A stretch of DNA of 18,270 bases, taken from NCBI GenBank assembly GCA_002490465.1, contig DKUB01000025.1, forward strand, positions 1 to 18,270, written 5' to 3'. The translations under genes and the position numbers were made by a program. The notes beneath the pieces are model-generated. The model was not told where the DNA came from. It saw only the letters and a list, made by a program, of their open reading frames with translations, and searched no databases. Source of the stretch: Lachnoclostridium sp. UBA7215. GTDB taxonomy: Bacteria > Bacillota > Clostridia > Lachnospirales > Lachnospiraceae. Position 1 is the stretch's first letter. Each line of letters begins with the position of its first letter. Positions 1 to 5,783 of the stretch are shown piece by piece.

Positions 1-815
1 GTATCATTATCTACTCTGTTATAACTACTGTTGTCATAATTATTATTATAATTATTATTACTATAGTTATTATCCCGATAACCATTTTCTCTTCGGTTAT
101 AAGGCCTTCTGCGGTCACGGTAATATCCACCGTCATTTCCACGTCTTCTATAATTATTTCTTCTTGGTATGTCTAATTCAGAAGCATATTCTTTATTCAA
201 GGTAATTACAACTTTACGATGTGGATCATCTCCCTCACTATGTGTCTCAACATATTTATCTGACTGTAAAACAGCATGTATAATACGTCTTTCATAGGGA
301 TTCATTGGCTCAAGAAATGCAGGACGTCCTGTTTTCTTTACCTTACTTGCCACATTTTTCGCCAGATTCTCTATAGTTTCTTTTCTTCTCTGACGATAAT
401 TTTCTGTATCCATCTTAACTTTAATAAAATCCTCAGATTTTTTGTTTACAACCAGGGATGTAAGATACTGTAGAGAATCTAAAGTCTGACCACGTTTTCC
501 AATCAATACTCCCATCTCATTCCCTTTTAATTCAATGAATAATAAACCATCTTCCTTTTTATAATTCATTTCAATCTCAACTGTGAGATTCATACATCCA
601 AATATTTTATTAAGAAAAGCCTGGGCAATATCCTGAATGTCTCCTTTCTTACGAACACGTATACGGGCCGGTTTACTAAAAAGACCAAATACGCCACCTT
701 TTTCTTCCTCAATTATTTCAAATTCTATCTGATCACTTGTTGTTTCTAATTGTATTAATGCATTTGTCAATGCTTCATCTGCAGTTTTTGCAGAAAATTC
801 TTTCCATTCTTCCAT
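1..815 (-). CDS. jag: Jag/KhpB RNA-binding protein (SpoIIIJ-associated), 3' end beyond the window
   Basis: 271 codons are visible from an ATG at 815; the end lies outside the window. The start follows AGGAGG with about 10 bases between, in the short gap after yidC. Visible order: Jag_N domain (about residues 1-52, with KGGVFGLFSKPA typical of the family), KH domain (about 78-130, GxxG loop as GKRG at 106-109), and R3H domain (about 135-208, R176xxxH180). After residue 217 comes a low-complexity tail rich in Arg, Gly, Asn and Tyr. The family binds RNA in the cytoplasm, and in streptococci and relatives it works with KhpA in cell elongation and division control. It is the last visible gene of the rpmH-rnpA-yidD-yidC-jag operon. 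The tail is longer and more repetitive than I expect for the family; its full length cannot be seen. The core assignment is secure. Confidence 0.95.
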   Translation of the reverse strand, partial: MEEWKEFSAKTADEALTNALIQLETTSDQIEFEIIEEEKGGVFGLFSKPARIRVRKKGDIQDIAQAFLNKIFGCMNLTVEIEMNYKKEDGLLFIELKGNEMGVLIGKRGQTLDSLQYLTSLVVNKKSEDFIKVKMDTENYRQRRKETIENLAKNVASKVKKTGRPAFLEPMNPYERRIIHAVLQSDKYVETHSEGDDPHRKVVITLNKEYASELDIPRRNNYRRRGNDGGYYRDRRRPYNRRENGYRDNNYSNNNYNNNYDNSSYNRVDND

Positions 816-845
816 TACTCATCAACCTCCTGGTTACGAAAAATC

Positions 846-1853
846 CTACTTATCATTTCTTTTATCCTCGGAAAGCATATGAGCATAATTGGCAATACTT
901 CCCTGCTCAAAATCTTTACGAATCACAGGTTTTTTTGAGCCATTACTCTCCTTTTTCACACCTGAAGTGGCATCCGGTTTGTTTTGATAAGAAGACGCTG
1001 TTTTTATTGAAGCTGTCCTTGTTTTGGAATACTGCTCCATCTGCCTGTTTCTCTCTGCTAACTTTTCATTCTTTTTAGCTGCTTTTTCCTTATTCTTTTC
1101 AATAATTTCTTCCATAGAGAGCTTGTCCATTTTGCGGTTCACTAAAATAGCCTGAACAATACGGAAAAGACTACCGGTAATCCAATAAAGTCCAATTCCC
1201 ATATTTAAGCTAAGACAAAAGAAACCAGACATAAAAGGCATAAAATAATTCATCATTTTCATGGACTGAGCCATGCTGTCTGCATTATTATTTGTATTTG
1301 TGTTAGATTGAATTAACTTCGTATTAATAAACTGTAACAATACGGCAAGAACCGGTATAATAAAAGCTACCCAACCATATGGATGGTTTACCTTATCATT
1401 AAAGAAACCTATTGGACTCATATCTACATCAAGTCCAAGAAAGTTTTTTGCACTCGGTTCACTCAAACTTGGAATATATGTCTTAATGTCATACATAACA
1501 CGATAAAGACAATATAATATTGGCATCGTAATAATCAAAGGAAGACATCCGCCAAAAGGACTGATTCCATACTTAGCATAAATAGCCTGAGTCTCCTCAT
1601 TCATTTTCATCTGAGAAGCCTGATCTTTTTTCCCCTTATACTTCTTCTGTATTTCCTGAATCTCCGGATTAATTCGATTCATAAGCCGGGATGACTTCTG
1701 TTGTTTGGAATTCAGTGGATACATAATAAGATAAATAACAATGGTCAAAAGAATAATACATAAGCCAGTGTTATGTATACCCAATGTATGGTATACCGTC
1801 CAGTCAATTCCAAAAAGGATTTTACCAAAAATCCAATATAACCAATCAAACAA
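846..1853 (-). CDS. yidC: Membrane protein insertase YidC/SpoIIIJ (Oxa1 family)
   Basis: 335 residues. The start is TTG at 1853, preceded by AGGAGG with 8 bases between; no ATG lies close by. YidC inserts and folds membrane proteins, alone or with SecYEG. Hydrophobic segments fit the five-helix core: about 28-46, 100-119, 161-177, 203-220 and 222-239. The family stretch GGCLPLIITMPILYCLYR (101-118) is clear, and a charged hairpin (about 50-95) lies between the first two helices. There is no lipobox cysteine at the N-terminus, unlike B. subtilis SpoIIIJ. The C-terminal ~95 residues are Lys- and Ser-rich and presumably cytoplasmic, giving a protein longer than SpoIIIJ. By alignment from memory, the conserved groove arginine (E. 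coli R366, B. subtilis R73) is Tyr41 here. It lies between yidD and jag in the usual order. Confidence 0.97.
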   Translation of the reverse strand: MFDWLYWIFGKILFGIDWTVYHTLGIHNTGLCIILLTIVIYLIMYPLNSKQQKSSRLMNRINPEIQEIQKKYKGKKDQASQMKMNEETQAIYAKYGISPFGGCLPLIITMPILYCLYRVMYDIKTYIPSLSEPSAKNFLGLDVDMSPIGFFNDKVNHPYGWVAFIIPVLAVLLQFINTKLIQSNTNTNNNADSMAQSMKMMNYFMPFMSGFFCLSLNMGIGLYWITGSLFRIVQAILVNRKMDKLSMEEIIEKNKEKAAKKNEKLAERNRQMEQYSKTRTASIKTASSYQNKPDATSGVKKESNGSKKPVIRKDFEQGSIANYAHMLSEDKRNDK

Positions 1854-1872
1854 GATATTTTCCTCCTGTTAA

Positions 1873-2085
1873 TCACGGCACAGGATCATAACCACCCTTA
1901 TGAAAAGGGTGACACCTTAAAATTCTTTTTACAGCTAAAAAACCACCTTTACCTGCACCATACTTTTTTATAGCCTGGATAGCGTACTTGGAACAGCATG
2001 GTGTATAAATACAGGTAGGTGTTCTCTTTAGCGGTGATATATACCTCTGATATATGTGTAATATTGCTAAAAAAATTTTCTTCAA
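1873..2085 (-). CDS. yidD: Membrane protein insertion efficiency factor YidD
   Basis: 70 residues, the normal size for the family. It has an amphipathic N-terminal helix (MKKIFLAILHIYQRYISPL), then the cysteine cluster CIYTPCCSKYA in place of the usual CRFYPTCSxYA, and the conserved end KRILRCHPFHKGGYDPVP. YidD sits at the inner face of the membrane and helps YidC-dependent insertion. The start reads as TTG at 2085 and forms a four-base TTGA overlap with the stop of rnpA, so translation is probably coupled. No ATG gives a sensible in-frame start, and the Shine-Dalgarno match is weak. Position between rnpA and yidC is the standard one. Confidence 0.95.
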   Translation of the reverse strand: MKKIFLAILHIYQRYISPLKRTPTCIYTPCCSKYAIQAIKKYGAGKGGFLAVKRILRCHPFHKGGYDPVP

Positions 2086-2423
2086 TCCATCACATCTCTC
2101 AATAATTTATGCATTTTCATCAAATGAAAGACTGCGCCGTCTACATCTTGAAACTTTTTGTTTTTAATCGTCTGCCTGGCAACAATTACAATTCTGTTGC
2201 CCTCTGTAATAAACACATCATTCTTTCTAACGGATTCTCTTAATAATCTGGTAATACGGTGGCGTTCAACACTGTTACCTACTTTTTTGCTTACCGAAAA
2301 ACCGTAACGGTTCCCACCACTGTCCCCAGACAATACATACATAACCAGATATTTGTTTGCTCTTGATTTTCCTTTTTTATATACTTTCTGAAATTCTGTA
2401 TTTTTACCTAGTCTTGCAAACAC
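2082..2423 (-). CDS. rnpA: Ribonuclease P protein component
   Basis: 113 residues. It begins at GTG (2423) after AGGGGAG with 5 bases between. This is the protein subunit of RNase P, which helps the catalytic RNA mature tRNA 5' ends. The N-terminus (LGKNTEFQKVYKKGKSRANKYLVMY) is typical. The basic signature, usually RNRxKRxxRE, reads RHRITRLLRE at 54-63. This is a mild variant that I recall from Clostridia, so it is probably functional. A stretch of about 100 bases with inverted repeats separates it from rpmH. Its stop overlaps the yidD start by four bases. Confidence 0.97.
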   Translation of the reverse strand: MFARLGKNTEFQKVYKKGKSRANKYLVMYVLSGDSGGNRYGFSVSKKVGNSVERHRITRLLRESVRKNDVFITEGNRIVIVARQTIKNKKFQDVDGAVFHLMKMHKLLRDVMD

Positions 2424-2483
2424 ACTTACTCCCCTATAACAATAGGTAACTTTTCGCGCTTGATTCTACGCATATAACTATAC

Positions 2484-2526
2484 AACGTAATTTTACAGCG
2501 TAATTTTACGCACGTAAAATTACGTT
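2484..2526. repeat. Triple repeat able to form alternative hairpins, between rpmH and rnpA
   Basis: The 11-mer CGTAATTTTAC occurs at 2486-2496 and 2499-2509, and its exact reverse complement lies at 2514-2524. The outer pair extends to a perfect 13-base inverted repeat (2484-2496 with 2514-2526, loop 17). The inner pair forms a 12-base inverted repeat (2499-2510 with 2513-2524, tight loop). The two hairpins exclude each other because they share the right arm. It begins right after the rpmH stop, in the transcribed spacer before rnpA. No T-run follows in the direction of transcription, so a simple terminator is unlikely. An RNA processing or attenuation site is an inference. Confidence 0.75.
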
Positions 2527-2527
2527 A

Positions 2528-2662
2528 TTATGCAGAAAGCTTTTTACGTCCTCTTGCTCTTCTTCTTGCCAATACTTTTCTACCATTCTTTGTACTCATT
2601 CTTTTACGAAAACCGTGAACCTTAGAACGTTTTCTTTTCTTTGGCTGAAATGTCATTTTCAT
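2528..2662 (-). CDS. rpmH: 50S ribosomal protein L34
   Basis: 44 residues, the usual length. It begins MKMTFQPKKRKRSKVHGF and ends RARGRKKLSA, nearly all basic, as expected for this rRNA-binding protein of the large subunit. The start at 2662 is preceded by GGAGGTG about 8-10 bases upstream. It is the first gene of the leftward operon and lies about 45 bases downstream of a consensus promoter. Its position beside dnaA is a hallmark of bacterial origins. Confidence 0.98.
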   Translation of the reverse strand: MKMTFQPKKRKRSKVHGFRKRMSTKNGRKVLARRRARGRKKLSA

Positions 2663-2713
2663 ATGGCTTACACCTCCTTCAATAATTTTCAATAGAAATC
2701 CGTATCAAGCCTA

Positions 2714-2742
2714 ATTATAATCGTGAATCTGGCAATAGTCAA
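2714..2742 (-). promoter_or_regulatory. Promoter of rpmH operon (sigma-A type)
   Basis: On the minus strand TTGACT (2742-2737) is followed after exactly 17 bases by TATAAT (2719-2714). This is a five-of-six and a six-of-six match with ideal spacing, about 50 bases upstream of the rpmH start. The -35 box lies inside the left copy of the 17-bp tandem repeat of the origin region, so an origin-binding protein could affect transcription (inference). Confidence 0.85.
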
Positions 2743-2768
2743 GTATATTTTGACGTCAAGTATATTTT
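2738..2768. repeat. 17-bp tandem repeat in oriC
   Basis: GTCAAGTATATTTT occurs at 2738-2751 and again at 2755-2768, with a period of 17 bases. The junction forms the palindrome TTGACGTCAA (2750-2759). The left copy contains the -35 box of the rpmH promoter. The right copy runs directly into the first TTATCAACA element. It could be an operator or an origin-specific binding site; which protein would bind is unknown. Confidence 0.8.
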
Positions 2769-2776
2769 TATCAACA
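2768..2776 (+). promoter_or_regulatory. Putative variant DnaA box 1 (TTATCAACA)
   Basis: TTATCAACA differs from the consensus TTATCCACA only at the sixth base. It sits in a longer element TTTATCAACATTT (2767-2779) that is repeated exactly 31 bases downstream, about three helical turns away. A role as a DnaA site is inferred from position and repetition. Confidence 0.55.
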
Positions 2777-2798
2777 TTTTAAAACAAATAACTGGAAT

Positions 2799-2807
2799 TT
2801 ATCAACA
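2799..2807 (+). promoter_or_regulatory. Putative variant DnaA box 2 (TTATCAACA)
   Basis: Second exact copy of the 13-base element TTTATCAACATTT (2798-2810). It lies where the -35 region of the candidate dnaA promoter would be, so bound DnaA could repress its own gene, as is known in several bacteria. Binding is an inference. Confidence 0.55.
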
Positions 2808-2812
2808 TTTCG

Positions 2813-2821
2813 TGATATACT
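2813..2821 (+). promoter_or_regulatory. Candidate dnaA promoter with extended -10
   Basis: TGATATACT gives an extended -10 (TG, one base, TATACT at 2816-2821). No good TTGACA lies 17 bases upstream, which fits a promoter that relies on its extended -10. It would give a leader of roughly 45 bases before dnaA and would overlap variant DnaA box 2. Confidence 0.45.
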
Positions 2822-2871
2822 AAAATAGAATGTTTTTACCTATATTTAATTTTTATAAAAAGGAAAAGTAA

Positions 2872-4245
2872 ATGGAAACTGAAATTAAAGATAAATGGAT
2901 TGATATCATCCATTATTTAAGAGATGAATATCTGATTAACGGCGTTCTTTTCCGAACATGGATTGAGCCGCTTGAAGTTATTTCTTATCAAAACAATAAA
3001 TTATTAATTGCTATTGATGAATCAAAGCAAGGGGATATTCTTGAATTAATTAAGAAAAAATACACAATCCCGCTGCAGGTCGCCGTTGAAGTTAAAACTG
3101 GAGAACAAGCGGATATTATTTTTAAATATAAATCTGAATTAAAGAATGAAAGAGTTTCTTCCTATAATAATGAAGTTTCTCTTGAAGAAAAATACCCGTT
3201 TTTAAAATCCGGCCACTCTTTTGATTCTTTTGTGGTCAGTAGTATAAACAACTTTGCCCATGCAGCATCACTTGCCGTAGCAGAAAACCCAAATGGAGAA
3301 GTTTACAACCCTCTTTTTCTGTACAGCGGTCCGGGACTTGGTAAAACTCACCTGATGCACTCCATTGCCAGGTATATTATAGAGAATCATCCGGAATATA
3401 CGGTTACTTATACAACAAGTGAAGATTTCATGAACTCTGTAGTAGAAGCAATCCGTACGAATAAACAAAAAGGAGATACCGCTGCCACAGCTAATCTACG
3501 GAAAAAATACCGTAATATAGACGTTTTATTAATTGATGACATTCAATTCATCATTGGCAAAGACAGCACACAGATTGAATTCTTCAATACATTTGAATCA
3601 CTCTACCAATCCGGCAAACAGCTTGTAATTTCCAGCGACAGGCCACCAAGTCAGATGGAAGAGTTGGACATGCGTTACCGCTCCCGGTTTAATTCCGGCA
3701 TGACAATTGATATACAGCCTCCGGATTATGAAACCAGTATGGCTATTCTCAGAAACAAACAGGAACAGGGAAATGTTCACTTAGATGATGCCATTTTAAG
3801 TTACATAGCTACAAACATAAAATCGAATATACGTGATTTGGAAGGTGCATACAATAAAATTATTCTGTATGCACGGTTTACTGGAAAAAATAAAAAAATC
3901 ACATTGGAAATGGCAGAACACGCCCTGAAAGATTTCATTTCTCCAGACGAAAAAGTCCAGATCACAGCAGAATATATCATCGAAATTGTTGCAGATCATT
4001 TTAATTTAGATAAAGATGCTATTCTTTCTGAGAAAAAAACACAAAATCTAACCATACCAAGACAGATATGTATGTATCTATGTAATGAATTGACAAATCT
4101 TACACAAAAAGAAATTGCCAGAAAACTCAAAAGAAAAAACCACACAACAGTTATCCACGCTGTCAACAAAATAAAAAGTGAGATTACTGTGGATAAGGAT
4201 CTGGAACAAACGATTATAATTTTGAAAAAGAAGCTTAACCTTTAA
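2872..4245 (+). CDS. dnaA: Chromosomal replication initiator protein DnaA
   Basis: 457 residues. DnaA binds origin boxes, forms an ATP filament, melts the origin and loads DnaB. Domain I is about 1-85. The AAA+ core has Walker A GPGLGKTH (153-160), Walker B LLIDDIQ (219-225) and SSDRPP (254-259). Domain IV spans about 362-457 and includes IPRQICMYL (395-403) and the signature HTTVIHA (424-430). The start ATG follows a modest AAGGAAA site. Domain IV is unusual. Aligned with E. coli, R399 becomes Lys389, L422 becomes Gln412, P423 becomes Lys413 and D433 becomes Asn423, while H434 and T435 are kept. The usual GGRDHTT reads KRKNHTT. As these are the base-contacting positions, changed box preference is plausible. 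The gene lies between the two putative parts of oriC. Confidence 0.98.
   Translation: METEIKDKWIDIIHYLRDEYLINGVLFRTWIEPLEVISYQNNKLLIAIDESKQGDILELIKKKYTIPLQVAVEVKTGEQADIIFKYKSELKNERVSSYNNEVSLEEKYPFLKSGHSFDSFVVSSINNFAHAASLAVAENPNGEVYNPLFLYSGPGLGKTHLMHSIARYIIENHPEYTVTYTTSEDFMNSVVEAIRTNKQKGDTAATANLRKKYRNIDVLLIDDIQFIIGKDSTQIEFFNTFESLYQSGKQLVISSDRPPSQMEELDMRYRSRFNSGMTIDIQPPDYETSMAILRNKQEQGNVHLDDAILSYIATNIKSNIRDLEGAYNKIILYARFTGKNKKITLEMAEHALKDFISPDEKVQITAEYIIEIVADHFNLDKDAILSEKKTQNLTIPRQICMYLCNELTNLTQKEIARKLKRKNHTTVIHAVNKIKSEITVDKDLEQTIIILKKKLNL
4188..4196 (-). promoter_or_regulatory. Exact DnaA-box consensus inside the 3' end of dnaA
   Basis: The minus strand reads TTATCCACA at 4196-4188, and a near match TTATCCACG lies on the plus strand at 4151-4159. 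Both are within codons of DnaA domain IV; the second encodes part of the conserved TVIHA. Either could be accidental, but the location next to the downstream origin spacer makes a real site possible. Confidence 0.35.
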
Positions 4246-4246
4246 T

Positions 4247-4255
4247 TTTTCAACA
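4247..4255 (+). promoter_or_regulatory. Putative variant DnaA box 3 (TTTTCAACA)
   Basis: Two bases after the dnaA stop, TTTTCAACA carries the same A at position six as the two upstream copies and lies in the shared context TTTWTCAACATT. The W at position three agrees with the flexible position of the known consensus. Confidence 0.45.
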
Positions 4256-4385
4256 TTGGTGGATAGTATTTTATTTTTATATCAGGACTGTCTACACTGT
4301 AATACATTTTATCAATATAAAAAAATTTACACAAGATTACTGTTTACAGGGGATTCGAGACTTAAACACATTTCCACAACCCCTA

Positions 4386-4414
4386 TTACTATATACTAAC
4401 TTTAACATTATAAT
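4386..4414 (+). promoter_or_regulatory. Candidate dnaN promoter
   Basis: A perfect TATAAT (4409-4414) follows TTACTA (4386-4391) after 17 bases. The -35 is poor. The region is so AT-rich that a chance -10 is likely, so this is only a candidate. It would give a leader of about 25 bases before dnaN. Confidence 0.35.
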
Positions 4415-4444
4415 TTTATTATCCAGAAAGGAGTTACTCACATT

Positions 4445-5560
4445 ATGAAATTTACTTGTACAAGGAATGATTTTAATAATGGTATTGCCATTGCCCTGAA
4501 AGCAATTCCCGGTAAAACGACAATGCCAATTCTGGAATGTGTTGTAATAGAAGCAGCAGACAACAGCATTAAACTGACAACAAATGATATGCAATTAGGT
4601 ATTGAGACGAAAATTCCGGCACAGGTTGATAAAGATGGTGTTATTCTTGTCAATGCTAAAATGATTGCCGATATTGTCCGCAGGCTTCCGGATGAACAGG
4701 TAAATTTTGAAGTAGATGAAAATAACAATATCCTTCTTTTCTGTGGAAAGTCAAAGTTTAATATTCCTGGACTGAGTTCTGAGGAGTTCCCTAAGCTTCC
4801 GCAGATTGAAATAGAGAAGACCATATCACTTTCCCAGTTTACATTAAAGGAAATGATACGGCAGACAATATTTTCTATTTCCGATAATGAGAGTAACCGG
4901 ATTCTGACTGGTGAGCTTTTTGAGGTCCAGGGCGATGAATTTAAGATTGCTTCTCTGGATTTAGTGAGGGTTTCGATTCGTAAGATTCAGTTAAAGGAGA
5001 GTTATGACCACATCAAGGTGGTGATTCCGGGAAAAGCGCTGAATGAAATCAGTAAAATACTGACGGGGGATACCGGCAATAAGCCGGATGAGGAACAGGT
5101 TTCCATTTCCTTTTCCAAAAATCATGTGTTGTTTGAGTTTAATGAAACGCTTGTGATTTCCCGCCTGATTGAAGGGAAATTCTATAATATTGACCAGATG
5201 CTCAAGAACAATTACGAGACAAAAGTTAAGGTCAATAAACAGGAGTTCTTCGGCTGTATTGACAGGGCAACCCTTCTTCTCAGAGAGGCAGAGAAAAAAC
5301 CGGTGATTCTGGATATTAAGGATAATGAGATAAAACTTGAAATGAATACAAAAATCGGTTCTATGGACGAGGAGGTAAATGCCAGCAAGGAGGGCAAGGA
5401 TTTGCGGATTGCCTTTAATCCCAAATATATTGTAGATGTGTTAAAAGTAATTGATGATGAAGATGTTTATTTGTATTTGTTTAATTCCAATGCACCTTGT
5501 TTTATAAAGAACAGTGAGGAATCCTATATTTACCTGATTCTTCCGATTAACATGAATTAG
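4445..5560 (+). CDS. dnaN: DNA polymerase III subunit beta (sliding clamp)
   Basis: 371 residues, normal for the family. It starts MKFTCTRNDFNNGIAIALKAIPGKTTMPILECV, and the three clamp folds can be placed at about 1-120, 128-250 and 255-371. It ends with the typical YLILPIN segment. The homodimeric ring holds polymerase III on DNA and also recruits repair and replication factors. The start follows AAAGGAG with about 11 bases between. The next gene, an S4-domain protein, has its Shine-Dalgarno overlapping the dnaN stop, so the two are translated from one message. Confidence 0.98.
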   Translation: MKFTCTRNDFNNGIAIALKAIPGKTTMPILECVVIEAADNSIKLTTNDMQLGIETKIPAQVDKDGVILVNAKMIADIVRRLPDEQVNFEVDENNNILLFCGKSKFNIPGLSSEEFPKLPQIEIEKTISLSQFTLKEMIRQTIFSISDNESNRILTGELFEVQGDEFKIASLDLVRVSIRKIQLKESYDHIKVVIPGKALNEISKILTGDTGNKPDEEQVSISFSKNHVLFEFNETLVISRLIEGKFYNIDQMLKNNYETKVKVNKQEFFGCIDRATLLLREAEKKPVILDIKDNEIKLEMNTKIGSMDEEVNASKEGKDLRIAFNPKYIVDVLKVIDDEDVYLYLFNSNAPCFIKNSEESYIYLILPINMN

Positions 5561-5570
5561 GAGACAGCCA

Positions 5571-5783
5571 ATGCAGGAGATAGAAATTAGGGATGATTAT
5601 ATTAAACTTGGACAGGCTCTCAAGCTTGCCGGGCTGGTTTCTTCGGGAGTGGAGGCAAAAATGTTTATTCAGGACGGTCTTGTCACGGTGAATGGAGAGG
5701 TTGATACCAGGCGGGGGAGAAAACTCTATCCGGGTGATGTATTTGATTTTGAAGGAAATAAGGTAAAGGTTGTCGCTTTATGA
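5571..5783 (+). CDS. yaaA: S4-domain RNA-binding protein (YaaA/RlbA family)
   Basis: 70 residues. An S4 fold covers most of the protein: LGQALKLAGLVSSGVEAKMFIQDG followed by VTVNGEVDTRRGRKLYPGDVFDFEG, close to the S4 motif of ribosomal protein S4 and pseudouridine synthases. It corresponds to the small gene between dnaN and recF in B. subtilis, thought to act in ribosome assembly; the exact role is not settled. The start ATG lies 7 bases after AGGAG, which overlaps the dnaN stop. Its own stop overlaps the recF start as ATGA, so translation of recF is probably coupled. The symbol follows B. subtilis naming. Confidence 0.9.
   Translation: MQEIEIRDDYIKLGQALKLAGLVSSGVEAKMFIQDGLVTVNGEVDTRRGRKLYPGDVFDFEGNKVKVVAL

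Larger units (their letters stand above)
2663..2871. other. oriC: oriC, upstream part (rpmH-dnaA intergenic region)
   Basis: A strongly AT-rich 209-base region between divergent rpmH and dnaA, where Firmicutes usually carry the origin incA/incB clusters. It holds the rpmH leader and promoter, a 17-bp tandem repeat (2738-2768), the palindrome TTGACGTCAA (2750-2759), two DnaA-box-like TTATCAACA elements, a candidate dnaA promoter and an AT-rich stretch (about 2816-2866) that could serve in unwinding. No exact TTATCCACA is present here. Origin identity rests on gene context; exact boundaries are unknown. Confidence 0.8.
4246..4444. other. dnaA-dnaN intergenic region, probable downstream part of oriC
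   Basis: A 199-base AT-rich spacer where many Firmicutes carry the unwinding element and further DnaA boxes. TTTTTCAACATT (4246-4257) matches the variant element upstream of dnaA. Weaker candidates with one mismatch to TTWTNCACA or to the variant are TTATCAATA (4309-4317), ATTTACACA (4325-4333), ATTTCCACA (4370-4378) and TTATCCAGA (4419-4427). A possible dnaN promoter and Shine-Dalgarno site are at its right end. No terminator for dnaA is evident, so dnaA and dnaN may be cotranscribed. Confidence 0.6.

Noticed and set aside
31..66. Dense ATTATT-type triplet repeats at the left edge
   Set aside because: They encode the Asn/Tyr-rich tail of Jag on the minus strand and stay in frame; they are not a CRISPR array or a separate repeat element.
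737..1078. 113-codon open frame on the plus strand opposite jag and yidC
   Set aside because: It lies antisense to two certain genes, has no family features and no ribosome site; it is a shadow frame.
4151..4196. TTATCCACG and TTATCCACA as proof of a classic origin box cluster
   Set aside because: They fall in DnaA codons, one within the conserved TVIHA segment, so coding constraint can explain them. Kept only as a low-confidence site.
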